From the NCBI RefSeq assembly GCF_000744655.1, contig NZ_JQMJ01000004.1, forward strand, positions 3,286,001-3,350,000: 64,000 nt of DNA. Reading direction: 5' to 3'. Below the pieces are notes generated by a model that saw only the letters and a program-made list of their open reading frames with translations, was not told the DNA's origin and did no database searches. This DNA is from Streptacidiphilus rugosus AM-16 (GTDB lineage: Bacteria; Actinomycetota; Actinomycetes; Streptomycetales; Streptomycetaceae). The translations under genes were made by a program, and so were the position numbers. Shown here in pieces: positions 1 through 8,934 of the stretch (the stretch's first letter is position 1; the number at the start of each line of letters is the position of its first letter).

Positions 1-104
1 GGTGGTGGCGGCTGCCGACGCGTCAGAAGAACGTGGTGATCTTCACTGCGGCGGCCGTCTCCTGGGCCTGGCAGTTGCACCGATACGGCTTCCTGCCGAC
101 CTGA
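1..104 (+). CDS. 3' end of an unidentified gene (truncated by window edge)
   Basis: The third reading frame is open from the window edge to a TGA at 102-104 and gives a short C-terminal tail that is rich in Trp and hydrophobic residues (WWRLPTR... ending GFLPT). It could be the end of a small membrane protein. DUF2752-type proteins are sometimes found beside RDD genes in streptomycetes, but that is only a guess from context. The next gene starts about 80 bp downstream on the same strand. Too little is visible to name it. Confidence 0.4.
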   Translation, partial: WWRLPTRQKNVVIFTAAAVSWAWQLHRYGFLPT

Positions 105-182
105 CCGTCAGCCCTCTCCGATAATCTCACCGCTCGTCAGTACGTCACGTCCCGTCACGCATCCCTGCCCGGAGGCACGATC

Positions 183-875
183 ATGAGCTACCCGCCCGAC
201 CCGAACAACCCCTACGGCCAGCCGCAGCAGCCCAACCCTTACGGGCAGCAGCCGCAGCAGCCCCAGCCGGGTTATGGCTACCCGCAGCAGCCCCAGCAGC
301 CCCAGCCGGGCTACGGCTACCCGCAGCAGCCGGCGGCGGACCCGTACGCGCAGCAGCAGCAGCAGCAGCAGGCCTACGGCTACCCGCAGCAGGCCCAGCC
401 GGGCTACGGCTACCCGGTGGGGGACCCGTACGCGGGCTACGTGCAGAACGCGTACGCCGGTTGGGGATCCCGCGTGGTGGCGCGCATCATCGACACCATC
501 GTCATCGGGCTCATCCCGTGGATCCTCCTGTTCGCGCTCGACGGTCCGTCGACGACGATCAACGCGGACGGCTCCGTCAGCAGCAACACCGCCGGCTACG
601 AGCTGGGCGCCTTCTTCGTGAACATCCTGGTGCTGGTCGGCATCGGCGTCATGAAGGGCACCATGGGCCAGTCCCTGGGCCAGAAGGCCGTCAACATCCG
701 TACCGTGCGAGAGGCGGACGGCCAGCGTCTGGCGGTGGGCCCGGCGATCGTGCGTGAGGTCGCCCACGTCCTCGACAGCATCTGCTGCATCGGCTACCTG
801 TGGCCGCTGTGGGACGCGAAGAAGCAGACCTTCGCGGACAAGATCATGACCACCGTGGTCACCAAGTCCAGCTGA
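183..875 (+). CDS. RDD family membrane protein with Pro/Gln/Tyr-rich N-terminus
   Basis: The first ~85 residues are a low-complexity cytoplasmic-type tail built from PQQPQPGYGY-like repeats. An RDD domain follows: the motif SRVVARIIDTIVIG begins the first membrane segment and contains the Arg-Asp signature. A second hydrophobic stretch (FFVNILVLVGIGVMKG) and the loop MGQSLGQKAVNIRTV are typical of the family. RDD proteins are integral membrane proteins of mostly unknown function, proposed in some cases to be transporters. The ATG at 183 lies just after GGAGGCACGATC, a good ribosome binding site. It ends 21 bp before a strong terminator shared with purH, which faces it. The tail resembles those of other actinobacterial RDD proteins. 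Function is not assignable beyond the family. Confidence 0.85.
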   Translation: MSYPPDPNNPYGQPQQPNPYGQQPQQPQPGYGYPQQPQQPQPGYGYPQQPAADPYAQQQQQQQAYGYPQQAQPGYGYPVGDPYAGYVQNAYAGWGSRVVARIIDTIVIGLIPWILLFALDGPSTTINADGSVSSNTAGYELGAFFVNILVLVGIGVMKGTMGQSLGQKAVNIRTVREADGQRLAVGPAIVREVAHVLDSICCIGYLWPLWDAKKQTFADKIMTTVVTKSS

Positions 876-895
876 GACGCTGCCGCTTGAGCCAG

Positions 896-930
896 AAGGC
901 CCGCCGTCCCGAGGAGGAACGGCGGGCCTT
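896..930. terminator. bidirectional rho-independent-type hairpin between RDD gene and purH
   Basis: Perfect 12-bp inverted repeat, AAGGCCCGCCGT and ACGGCGGGCCTT, separated by 11 nt. It sits between the convergent stop codons at 875 and 971 and can serve both genes. Confidence 0.75.
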
Positions 931-970
931 CGTCATGCCGTGGAGGTCACCGGTGGGCGACCTCGGCGGC

Positions 971-2590
971 TCAGTGGAAGAAGTGCCGCGTGCCGGTGAG
1001 GTACATGGTGATGCCGGCCGCCTTCGCAGCCTCCGCCACCAGGTCGTCGCGGACCGAACCGCCCGGCTGGACCACGGCCTTGACGCCGGCCTCGATCAGC
1101 ACCTCGAGCCCGTCGGGGAACGGGAAGAACGCGTCCGACGCCGCGAAGGATCCCTGCGCCCGCTCGCCGGCCCGCTGGGCCGCCAGCCGCGCCGAGTCGA
1201 CCCGGTTGACCTGGCCCATGCCGACGCCGACCGAGGCGCCGTCCTTGGCCAGCAGGATCGCGTTGGACTTGACGGCCCGGCAGGCGCGCCAGGCGAAGGC
1301 CAGCTCCGCCAGGTCCGCCTCGCCCAGCGCCTCACCACAGGCGAGGGTCCAGTTGGCCGGGTCGTCGCCGGCCGCGTCGATCCGGTCCGCCTGCTGCAGC
1401 AGCAGGCCCCCGGTGACCGCACGGGTCTCCACCGCCGGGACGGCGGGGGTGCCGCGCAGCACGCGGATGTTCTTCTTCTGGGCCAGCACCTCGACCGCGC
1501 CCGGCTCGTAGTCCGGGGCGAAGACGACCTCGGTGAAGATCGGCGCGATCTGCTCGGCCAGCGCCACCGTCACCGGACGGTTGACGGCGATGACGCCGCC
1601 GAAGGCCGAGACCGGGTCGCAGGCGTGCGCCTTGGCGTGCGCCTCGACGACGTCCGCGCCGACGGCGATGCCGCAGGGGTTGGCGTGCTTGATGATCGCG
1701 ACGCACGGCTCGGCGTGGTCGTACGCGGCACGGATCGCGGCGTCCGTGTCGGCGTAGTTGTTGTAGGACATCTCCTTGCCGTGCAGCTGCTCGGCGGCGG
1801 CCAGGCCGGTGCCGGTCCCGTCGACGTACAGCGCGGCGGCCTGGTGCGGGTTCTCGCCGTAGCGCAGGACGTTCTCGCGCTCCCAGGTGGCACCGAGGAA
1901 CGCCGGGAACTGCTCCTCGTCCTGCGGGGCGTAGCCGCCGGCGAACCAGGAGGCCACGGCCACGTCGTAGGCGGCGGTGTGGGCGAACGCCTCACCGGCC
2001 AGACGCTTGCGGGTGGCCAGGTCGAAGCCGCCGTCGCCGACCGCCTTCAGCACGTCCGCGTAGCGGGCGGGCGAGGTGACCACGGCCACGGAGGGGTGGT
2101 TCTTGGCCGCGGCGCGGACCATGGACGGGCCGCCGATGTCGATCTGCTCGACGCACTCGTCCGGGCTCGCGCCGGAGGCGACGGTGGCCGCGAACGGGTA
2201 GAGGTTCACGACGACCAGGTCGAAGGGCGCGACGCCCAGCTCCTGCAGCTGCTCGCGGTGGGACGCGAGGCGCAGGTCGGCCAGGATCCCGGCGTGCACG
2301 CGCGGGTGGAGGGTCTTCACTCGGCCGTCGAGGCACTCGGGGAAGCCGGTCAGTTCCTCGACCGGGGTGACCGGCACGCCCGCGCCGGCGATCTTCGCCG
2401 CGGTCGAGCCGGTGGAGACCAGCTCGACGCCGGCCGCGTGCAGGCCCTGGGCCAGCTCGGTGAGGCCGGTCTTGTCGTAGACGCTGACGAGCGCCCGACG
2501 GATGGGACGAACCCCCGCGGGGGTCTGGGGGTCGCCCCCCGGGATGTGGCTGTCGGAGGTGGGCTGCGGCTGGTTGCTGCCTGAGCTCAT
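971..2590 (-). CDS. purH: Bifunctional AICAR transformylase / IMP cyclohydrolase
   Basis: PurH catalyses the last two steps of de novo purine synthesis: formylation of AICAR by 10-formyl-THF and ring closure to IMP. The N-terminal cyclohydrolase (MGS-like) domain shows [27 protein letters not shown] and VVNLYPF. The C-terminal transformylase domain shows [21 protein letters not shown] and the catalytic KHANPCG loop. About 539 residues, slightly long because of a Ser/Pro-rich N-terminal extension. I chose the ATG at 2588-2590 because AGAAGGA lies 7 nt upstream; a TTG six codons earlier is in frame but has no such site. purN lies just upstream on the same strand (78-bp gap), a usual purNH arrangement, so the two are probably cotranscribed. 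Confidence 0.96.
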   Translation of the reverse strand: MSSGSNQPQPTSDSHIPGGDPQTPAGVRPIRRALVSVYDKTGLTELAQGLHAAGVELVSTGSTAAKIAGAGVPVTPVEELTGFPECLDGRVKTLHPRVHAGILADLRLASHREQLQELGVAPFDLVVVNLYPFAATVASGASPDECVEQIDIGGPSMVRAAAKNHPSVAVVTSPARYADVLKAVGDGGFDLATRKRLAGEAFAHTAAYDVAVASWFAGGYAPQDEEQFPAFLGATWERENVLRYGENPHQAAALYVDGTGTGLAAAEQLHGKEMSYNNYADTDAAIRAAYDHAEPCVAIIKHANPCGIAVGADVVEAHAKAHACDPVSAFGGVIAVNRPVTVALAEQIAPIFTEVVFAPDYEPGAVEVLAQKKNIRVLRGTPAVPAVETRAVTGGLLLQQADRIDAAGDDPANWTLACGEALGEADLAELAFAWRACRAVKSNAILLAKDGASVGVGMGQVNRVDSARLAAQRAGERAQGSFAASDAFFPFPDGLEVLIEAGVKAVVQPGGSVRDDLVAEAAKAAGITMYLTGTRHFFH

Positions 2591-2668
2591 TACCGAATCC
2601 TTCTGCAATGCCCCGACAGGATGACCACCCCGTCGGCGCGGTTGATGTGGTGTGGTGCGCGCCGCGGG

Positions 2669-3343
2669 CTACTCGGCGGGCGCCGGGATCAGCACCCGGC
2701 GTCCGTCGACCCGGTGGCCCTCGCGGGCCATCCGTCCCACGGCGTCGACGAGCAGTCTGCGCTCGACGTCCTTGATGCGCTCGTGGAGCGCCTCGCCCTC
2801 GTCCTCGTGGTCCGAGTCGGCGACCTCGACCACGCCCTGGGCGATGATCGGTCCGGTGTCCACGCCCTCGTCGACCAGGTGCACGGTGCAGCCGGTGACC
2901 TTGACCCCGTACGCCAGCGCGTCGCGCACGCCGTGCGCGCCGGGGAAGGAGGGGAGCAGGGCGGGGTGGGTGTTGACGATGCGGCCCTCGAAGCGGCGCA
3001 TGAACGCGCCGCCGAGGATCTTCATGAAGCCCGCCGAGACGATCAGGTCCGGCTGGTGGGAGGCGGTGGCGGCGGTCAGCGCGGTGTCCCAGTCGGTGCG
3101 CTCGGGGTAGTCCTTCACCCGGTGCACGAAGGTCGGGATCCCGGCCCGCTCGGCGCGTTCCAGGCCGGCGATGCCCTCGCGGTCGGCGCCGACGGCGACG
3201 ATCACCGCACCGTAGGCCGGGTCGGCGGCGGCGTCGATCAGTGCCTGGAGGTTGGTTCCCGAGCCGGAGACGAGGACGACGAGGCGGGCGGGCGCCGCGG
3301 GTGCGGCGAAGTCCAGCGGTGCACTGCCAGGCGCAAGAGCCAC
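2669..3343 (-). CDS. purN: Phosphoribosylglycinamide formyltransferase (GART)
   Basis: Transfers a formyl group from 10-formyl-THF to GAR, the third step of purine synthesis. Visible family motifs are VLVSGSGTNLQALIDAA near residue 22, the SAGFMKILGG segment, and NTHPALLPSFPGAHG with the catalytic His, followed by VTGCTVHLVDEGVDTGPII with the catalytic Asp. Length (224 aa) is normal with a short Ala-rich N-terminal extension. Start is GTG at 3341-3343 with GAAGGA 7 nt upstream. It is followed by purH on the same strand, so the pair forms a purine biosynthetic unit. Its promoter must lie in the 3344-3760 gap shared with the divergent membrane-protein gene. Confidence 0.95.
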   Translation of the reverse strand: MALAPGSAPLDFAAPAAPARLVVLVSGSGTNLQALIDAAADPAYGAVIVAVGADREGIAGLERAERAGIPTFVHRVKDYPERTDWDTALTAATASHQPDLIVSAGFMKILGGAFMRRFEGRIVNTHPALLPSFPGAHGVRDALAYGVKVTGCTVHLVDEGVDTGPIIAQGVVEVADSDHEDEGEALHERIKDVERRLLVDAVGRMAREGHRVDGRRVLIPAPAE

Positions 3344-3760
3344 AGCTCGGTCCTTCGGGTCGGGCCCGCCGCCGTCCCGCCTGCCTGCTGCCGAGGTGCC
3401 GCTTCGTGCTGCGTGCGGCTTCCGCGCGGCCTGCCGGGACGTGCGTCGAGCTCATTCGGGTGGCAGGCGCGGGGTGTCATCTCGTGACCGGCATCCGCGT
3501 CCGCCGAAGTGTGCCCGCAGGCGTGCCGCGGACCGGAAGGGAACCTCTTGGGCACGCCGTCCGTCAGCAACTTTACCGGTACCCGCGCGCGTACCCGCAC
3601 CCCGGCGGTTCCCCGACGGCCACCCGGCCGACGATCATCCTGGGGTCGCACACCGCGGGAGGGCCCGGAGTGAGAGGGTGTCCCCGTACAGGGATACACA
3701 GACGGAGGCCGCGCAGCGCGTCCGAACCGGAAGATGCGACCAGGAGTAACGGCGAAGACC
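3344..3760. other. Divergent intergenic region, purN / membrane protein
   Basis: About 400 bp with no convincing gene. Several open frames cross it on both strands but none has a good start or family resemblance. It must contain the purN promoter (minus strand) and the promoter of the plus-strand membrane protein. A tgGGGTcg..GTGAGAGGGTGTCCCCGTACAGGG stretch near 3650-3695 is a plausible regulatory area, but I can identify no operator. Confidence 0.4.
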
Positions 3761-4594
3761 ATGGGCCACAGCGGCGACACCAATCGGACCGGCTCGCAGC
3801 AGTCGCGCGACCCCTTCGCGCCGCCGCCTGTCGGCACGCCCGACCGGCCCTGGCAGCCGCGCGGCCCGGTCGCGCAGCAGCACCAGCATCAGCCGCCGTC
3901 CCGGCAGCAGTCCCAGCCGCCGCGTGACGCTTCGGAGGAGCGGCCCGGCGACGAGGACGCGCAGGAAGGGACGCCGGGCGGCACCGGCACCGGCCCGACG
4001 CCGGAGGACGACCCCTCGCGCGGTCGCGCGCAGGTCCCGCCCCCGCACCCGTGGAGCCCCGGCTACCAGGGCCAGCAGCCGCCGCTGCCGCGTTTCTACC
4101 CGCCGCCCCCGGCGCCGCGCTTCGACCCGACCGACCCGGTCCAGCGTCGGGCCAGGTACGCGCTGCTGAGCGGGATGTGGGGGTTCCTCTTCCTGATCCT
4201 CGGCATCCCCTATCTGACGCTGCTGCTCGGGGCCTTCGCGCTCTACTGGGGCATCAGCGCGCTGCGCGGCCAGGCCAAGCCCGCCAACCCCGCGCAGCAG
4301 GCCGTCCAGCCGGGCCCGCAGTACGGGCCGCAGTACGGTCGGCAGCCCTCCGGGTACTCGCCCTACTACCCGCAGCCCTCGCCCAAGCCCCAGGCTCCGG
4401 CCGCGATCGGCGGACTGATCGCCGGCACGGTCAGCCTGGCGCTCGTCGCCGCGCTGTTCGGGTTCCAGCTGTACTACAAGAGCTTCTTCGACTGCCGGGC
4501 GAACGCGCTGACCAACACCGCCTACAACGCCTGCGCGACCTCGGTCACGCCGACCCCGCCGGCCTGGCTGGTCCAGATCAACACCGGAAACTGA
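3761..4594 (+). CDS. Proline/glutamine-rich integral membrane protein, unknown function
   Basis: A long N-terminal segment (about 120 residues) is rich in Pro, Gln and Arg and probably disordered. Two membrane segments follow: MWGFLFLILGIPYLTLLLGAF and, after a Tyr/Pro/Gln-rich linker, IGGLIAGTVSLALVAALFGFQ. The C-terminal part includes two Cys residues (FFDCRA and YNACATS) and is probably extracytoplasmic. No enzymatic motif is visible. The family is a conserved streptomycete membrane protein near purN. I prefer the ATG at 3761 (MGHSGDT); an in-frame ATG at 3734 would add nine residues, and neither has an ideal ribosome binding site. Convergent with the next gene, 24 bp apart. Confidence 0.7.
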   Translation: MGHSGDTNRTGSQQSRDPFAPPPVGTPDRPWQPRGPVAQQHQHQPPSRQQSQPPRDASEERPGDEDAQEGTPGGTGTGPTPEDDPSRGRAQVPPPHPWSPGYQGQQPPLPRFYPPPPAPRFDPTDPVQRRARYALLSGMWGFLFLILGIPYLTLLLGAFALYWGISALRGQAKPANPAQQAVQPGPQYGPQYGRQPSGYSPYYPQPSPKPQAPAAIGGLIAGTVSLALVAALFGFQLYYKSFFDCRANALTNTAYNACATSVTPTPPAWLVQINTGN

Positions 4595-4618
4595 GCACGG
4601 CGACCGCGTCGGTCGCGG

Positions 4619-5899
4619 TCAGAGCGGGCTGAGCACCTCGTCGGCCGGCTCGTCCGTCGGAGCGGCGTGCTCGGCCGCCGCCCTGAGCTCCTGGCGGGCG
4701 GCGTACGCCCGCAGGGCGAGGACCGTCGGCAGGGCGAGCGCGGCGGTCCAGCCGAACGCCGCCAGCGCGGTCCAGCCGACCGGCGGCCCCACCCGGGCCA
4801 GCGCGGCGCTGCCGAGACTGCCGCCGGACCACAGCGCGGCGGCTCCGGCCAGCAGTCCGGTCCAGCCGGCCGCGGCGAGGGCCGTGCCCGCCGCCGCCCA
4901 GCCGCCGCGCGGCGGCGCCGTGACCGCCGACGCGGCGACGAACCAGCCGACGACCGGCCCCGCGACGACCGGGACGGCCAGCGCGCAGAGACCGAGCAGC
5001 GAGCGGCCGGGGGCGGGCGCGTCAGCGAGCAGCGGCAGCGCGATCGGCGGAAGCGCGGCCGCGCCGGTGGCGGCGACATGCCCGCCGAGCACGAAGCCGG
5101 GCCCCAGGGCGTAGCCCATGGACCAGACGACGGCGTTCGGCACCAGCGCCACGCAGAGCAGCAGCAGCGCGGCGCGCCCGGCCGCGTCCGGCGCGAGCAG
5201 CGCCGCGAGCGTGCCGGCCGCGCCGAAGTGCACCACCAGCGACCCGAGCAGCAGCAGTCCGCCGCCGCAGAGCAGCGAGAGCGCGCCGGCCAACCCCGCC
5301 CGCAGTGCGACATCCCGGTACGGAGCGAGCAGCCGTGCCTGCTCGACGCGGGGAGCGAGCCGGCCGTCCGGCCTGCGGACCGGCCAGACGCCGAGCCACT
5401 CCCCGCGGGCGCGCAGCGCCTGCCACCCCGCGGCCAGCCCCCAGGCGCCGGTGTTCCGCCGCGCCCCGGCCATCGCGGCGGGCAGGACGAGCAGGACCAC
5501 CCAGCACAGGTCCGGCAGCGGCTCGCTGCGCGGAGCCCCACCCAGCGCGAGCAGGCTCGCCGGCAGCGCGACGGAGAGGTACCCGAGCACCACGGCCCCG
5601 ATCCCGGCCGCACGGACGGCGGCACGTGCGGCGGCACGGAAGGCCAGCGCGGCGGCGAGCGCGGTGACCACCAGCGGAGCGACTCCCAGCGTGGTGCTGC
5701 CGGCGATCCCCTCCCAGCGCAGCGGCCCGCCGTGCCCGAGCAGCCAGATGGCCGCGGAGGTCCTGGGCACGGCGGCGAGACCGTCCCCGGCGTAGGGGGT
5801 GGCCACCCAGAGCAGGAACACGGGTCCGGCGACGCAGCCCCAGCCGACGGCGGCGGCCGCCGCGCCGGCGAGGAGGGCTGATCGGTCGATGAGCGCCAT
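4619..5899 (-). CDS. DUF6350-type polytopic membrane protein (PerM-like annotation)
   Basis: About 426 residues, almost entirely hydrophobic segments separated by short Arg-rich loops, so 10 or more membrane spans. Sequence character (GGPLRWEGIAGSTTLGVAPLVVTALAAAL, SMGYALGPGF) fits the actinobacterial DUF6350 family, whose members are often annotated cell division protein PerM; mycobacterial PerM stabilises FtsB. I infer the family from overall pattern and its place beside purN, not from a decisive motif. The start is placed at ATG 5897-5899 (MALIDRSALL). The open frame extends further upstream, but that part is AT-richer and reads as promoter sequence. Divergent from the sigma-factor-like gene. 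Confidence 0.7.
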   Translation of the reverse strand: MALIDRSALLAGAAAAAVGWGCVAGPVFLLWVATPYAGDGLAAVPRTSAAIWLLGHGGPLRWEGIAGSTTLGVAPLVVTALAAALAFRAAARAAVRAAGIGAVVLGYLSVALPASLLALGGAPRSEPLPDLCWVVLLVLPAAMAGARRNTGAWGLAAGWQALRARGEWLGVWPVRRPDGRLAPRVEQARLLAPYRDVALRAGLAGALSLLCGGGLLLLGSLVVHFGAAGTLAALLAPDAAGRAALLLLCVALVPNAVVWSMGYALGPGFVLGGHVAATGAAALPPIALPLLADAPAPGRSLLGLCALAVPVVAGPVVGWFVAASAVTAPPRGGWAAAGTALAAAGWTGLLAGAAALWSGGSLGSAALARVGPPVGWTALAAFGWTAALALPTVLALRAYAARQELRAAAEHAAPTDEPADEVLSPL

Positions 5900-6025
5900 G
5901 GAGTTCAGGGTGACGCCGTGACACGCCCGATCTGTCACAAAACATGCAGTTATCACTCTTTGCCCAAACAATTCATATATGCGACTGAGCCCCACCGTGG
6001 CCGCGACGACCCTCCGGGGTGTCGG
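5900..6025. promoter_or_regulatory. AT-rich divergent promoter region
   Basis: This 126-bp gap between divergent starts is clearly richer in A and T than its surroundings (for example TGTCACAAAACATGCAG and CAATTCATATATGCG at about 5930-5985). TATATG near 5977 could serve as a -10 for the plus-strand gene. No operator can be named. Confidence 0.4.
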
Positions 6026-7954
6026 ATGACCGCGCCCTCACCCCGCACCTCCCGCACCAAACGCAAGGCCCAGGCCGCCCGCCGCGCCGCGACGAAGCCC
6101 GCGACGGGCAAGCCCGGCACCCCGTCCAAGGCCGGACCCACCATGGACGGCACGGCAGCTGACCCCTCGTCCGCTGCCGACGCTCCCGCGGGCGAGGGCA
6201 GCCGGCGTGCAGGGCTCGACGGCGACGGCCGCACCGCGGGGCGGTCCGGCGATGCAGGCCGCAAGGCCGCACCCGTCGCCGATCCCGCCGCGGCCACCGC
6301 ACCTGACGCCCCCTCGCCTGCGACGCGGCCCCCGGCCCACTCCGCATCCCGAGGCGCGCCTCCCGCAGCAGCCACCCCGGCCATCACCCGCCCACCACGC
6401 GCCGGCGAAGCCCCGTCAGCCGAAGACACCGACCGGCCATCCGCTCCGCCGCGCGACGGCGAAGCCGGTGCAGCGGCGGCCGGGGGAACCGGCGCAACCG
6501 GTCCAGCGGGCGCAGCAGGCGAAGCGGGCGCAGCCGGTCGAGCAGGCGCAGCAAGCGCAGACGGGGGAGCCGACCGGACGGCCGCTGCCGGTCCAGCAGT
6601 CGCAGCCGGTCCAGCAGTCGCAGCCGGTCGAGCAGGCGCAGCAGGCGCAGCCGGGGGAGCCGACCGGACGGCCGCTGCCGGGTGCAGCGGTGGGCCTTCG
6701 GCCGACGGCGGGGCTGACTCGGCCGCCGCTGCGCGGGAGGCGCACGCCGGGCCGCCGGCTCCTCCTAGTCCGCCGTGGGGGCGGGGTGCCGGGGAGCCGA
6801 CGCTGTCGTCGTTGGCGCCGCCGCCGGCGCCGGGGAGGCGTGGGGCCGTGGGGCATGCGGCCGTCGACGGGACGCGGAGCGTGGAAGCCGCTGCGACCGG
6901 GCGGGGCGGGCTGCGGGGCGGTGCGGTGGCCGTGGCGGAGTCGCGGGCCACGGAGGCGACGGCCGAGGCGTTCGACCTGCTGTACGCGGCCGCCGCGCCG
7001 AGGCTGCTGTGGCAGACCTACCTGCTCACCGCGCACCGGCACCGCGCCGCCCACTGCGTGCGCCGGGCTTTCCAGCTCGCCTGGACGAACTGGGACACCG
7101 TCAGCGCCGACTCCTCCCCTGAGGGCTGGGTCCGCGCCGCCTCGTTCGAGCTCGCGCTCTCGCCGTGGCACACCGGCGGTCCGCGCATGCAGCACCTGAT
7201 GCACCTGCCGCACCGTCGGCTCCGCGTCCCCGAGGACCACGGGAACCTGACCCGACGTGACAAGGCGCTGATGGCGGCGCTGATGCGGCTGCCACGACCC
7301 CAGCGCCGCGCCCTGGTCCTGCACGACGTGATAGGGCTGGACTGGGCGCAGACCGCCGTCGAGGTCGAGGGCAGCACGCCGGTGACGTTCGGGCGGGTCG
7401 CCCTCGCCCGCCGCGCGCTGGCCGGCACCGTGCCGGGGATCGTCGGCCCCGACTCCGAGGTTCCCGGCTTCGGTCGCCGCGTCGGCGAGCAGCTGCGGGC
7501 CGCGGCGGGGCGTGCCCTGGACGGCGGCGACCCGGAGTGGCAGCCCCACCTCGCCCCGGCGCAGCACACCAGGGTCCGCGCCCGTCTGCACGACCGGGGC
7601 GTGACCGCCGCGGCCGGCGCCCTGACACTGGCGACCGCCGGCGGCCTCGCCGCGGCGCTTATCTGGGGCACGCCGCTGCACCCGAGCGAGCAGCCTTTCG
7701 TCAGCCACCGTCAGCCGACCCCGGCCGACCAGGCCGTCTACGCGCCCACGCCGAGGCCGAACCAGCCGTTGACGCACACCATCCCGGTGACCCGTCACGA
7801 GCCGCCCGACAGCGCCGGCGACGCCGTCGACACCGGTGTGAAGGCGTCGCAGCACACAGGCGGCGGCGGTCAGGGCGGCAGGAGCCGCGGCGACCAGCTG
7901 CAGCGCATCCACCACTCCGCTCCGCACGCCCCGCCGCACAAGAAGCACCGGTGA
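6026..7954 (+). CDS. Membrane-anchored sigma-factor-like protein with long low-complexity N-terminus
   Basis: About 642 residues. The first ~310 residues are Ala/Pro/Gly/Arg-rich and include a 90-bp direct repeat. A central region looks like a degenerate ECF sigma factor: a region-2-like helix pair (AEAFDLLYAAAAPRLLWQTYLLT, HRAAHCVRRAFQLAWTNWD) and a region-4-like part (MRLPRPQRRALVLHDVIGLDW). A single membrane segment (AAAGALTLATAGGLAAALIW) follows and then a Pro/His-rich tail. The sigma-like part seems to lack the clean -10 and -35 reading motifs, so it may not be a working sigma factor. Start ATG 6026 is tentative. Codon composition suggests the frame used between about 6380 and 6690 may be a different one (see findings). 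Followed by a strong terminator; sucD is convergent. Confidence 0.65.
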   Translation: MTAPSPRTSRTKRKAQAARRAATKPATGKPGTPSKAGPTMDGTAADPSSAADAPAGEGSRRAGLDGDGRTAGRSGDAGRKAAPVADPAAATAPDAPSPATRPPAHSASRGAPPAAATPAITRPPRAGEAPSAEDTDRPSAPPRDGEAGAAAAGGTGATGPAGAAGEAGAAGRAGAASADGGADRTAAAGPAVAAGPAVAAGRAGAAGAAGGADRTAAAGCSGGPSADGGADSAAAAREAHAGPPAPPSPPWGRGAGEPTLSSLAPPPAPGRRGAVGHAAVDGTRSVEAAATGRGGLRGGAVAVAESRATEATAEAFDLLYAAAAPRLLWQTYLLTAHRHRAAHCVRRAFQLAWTNWDTVSADSSPEGWVRAASFELALSPWHTGGPRMQHLMHLPHRRLRVPEDHGNLTRRDKALMAALMRLPRPQRRALVLHDVIGLDWAQTAVEVEGSTPVTFGRVALARRALAGTVPGIVGPDSEVPGFGRRVGEQLRAAAGRALDGGDPEWQPHLAPAQHTRVRARLHDRGVTAAAGALTLATAGGLAAALIWGTPLHPSEQPFVSHRQPTPADQAVYAPTPRPNQPLTHTIPVTRHEPPDSAGDAVDTGVKASQHTGGGGQGGRSRGDQLQRIHHSAPHAPPHKKHR

Positions 7955-7961
7955 ACGCCCG

Positions 7962-8001
7962 AAGGGCCGTCCCCCGCGCAGCTGCGCGGGGGACGGCCCT
8001 T
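7962..8001. terminator. Strong hairpin terminator between convergent genes
   Basis: Perfect 19-bp inverted repeat (AAGGGCCGTCCCCCGCGCA and its complement) with a 2-nt loop. Lies between the sigma-like gene stop and the sucD stop, so it probably acts in both directions. Confidence 0.8.
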
Positions 8002-8035
8002 CGTCGCCTGGGTGGCGTCGCCTCGTGGCGAGCGA

Positions 8036-8917
8036 TCAGCCGATCAGCTCGCGCGCCAGGCGCGCGGTCTCGGACGGCGTCTTGCCGACCTTGACGCCGG
8101 CGGCCTCGAGGGCCTCCTTCTTCGCCTGGGCGGTGCCGGAGGAGCCGGAGACGATGGCGCCGGCGTGGCCCATGGTCTTGCCCTCGGGCGCGGTGAAGCC
8201 CGCGACGTAGCCGACGACCGGCTTGGTGATGTGCTGCGCGATGTACGCCGCCGCACGCTCCTCGGCGTCGCCGCCGATCTCACCGATCATCACGATGATG
8301 TCGGTGTCCGGGTCGTCCTGGAACGCCTGGAGGGCGTCGATGTGCGTGGTGCCGATGACCGGGTCGCCACCGATGCCGACGGCGGACGAGAAGCCGATGT
8401 CGGACAGCTCGTACATCATCTGGTAGGTCAGCGTGCCGGACTTCGACACCAGGCCGATGCGGCCGGCCGAGGTGATGTCGGCCGGGATGATGCCGGCGTT
8501 GGACTGTCCGGGGCTGATCAGGCCGGGGCAGTTCGGGCCGATGATCCGGGTCTTGTTGCCCTTGGCGGTGGCGTAGGCCCAGAAGTTGGCGGTGTCGTGG
8601 ACCGGCACGCCCTCGGTGATCACGACGGCCAGGCCGATCTCGGCGTCGATCGCCTCGATGACCGCGTCCTTGGTGAAGGCCGGCGGCACGAAGATCACGG
8701 AGACGTCGGCGCCGGTGGCCTGCATGGCCTCCTTGACCGAGCCGAAGACCGGCACCTCGGTGCCGTCGACGTCGACGGTGGTGCCCGCCTTGCGCGGGTT
8801 GACGCCACCGACGATGTCGGTGCCCGAGGCCAGCATGCGGCGGGTGTGCTTCATGCCCTCGGAGCCGGTCATGCCCTGGACGATGACCTTGCTGTCCTTG
8901 GTGAGGAAGATAGCCAT
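8036..8917 (-). CDS. sucD: Succinyl-CoA ligase, ADP-forming, alpha subunit
   Basis: TCA-cycle enzyme subunit that binds CoA and carries the phosphohistidine intermediate. The N-terminal CoA-binding Rossmann domain begins [18 protein letters not shown] with the [12 protein letters not shown] motif. The ligase domain has [10 protein letters not shown] and the active-site His in [12 protein letters not shown]. Length 293 aa is normal. The ATG at 8917 follows GGGGAA about 6 nt upstream. The sucC stop is 17 bp upstream, so sucC and sucD form one operon. Downstream is a strong terminator. Confidence 0.97.
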   Translation of the reverse strand: MAIFLTKDSKVIVQGMTGSEGMKHTRRMLASGTDIVGGVNPRKAGTTVDVDGTEVPVFGSVKEAMQATGADVSVIFVPPAFTKDAVIEAIDAEIGLAVVITEGVPVHDTANFWAYATAKGNKTRIIGPNCPGLISPGQSNAGIIPADITSAGRIGLVSKSGTLTYQMMYELSDIGFSSAVGIGGDPVIGTTHIDALQAFQDDPDTDIIVMIGEIGGDAEERAAAYIAQHITKPVVGYVAGFTAPEGKTMGHAGAIVSGSSGTAQAKKEALEAAGVKVGKTPSETARLARELIG

Positions 8918-8934
8918 TTTCGGTTCCCCAGCCC

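Noticed and set aside
800-2584. 594-codon plus-strand ORF opposite purH
   Set aside because: Frame is an antisense shadow of purH, whose motifs are complete.
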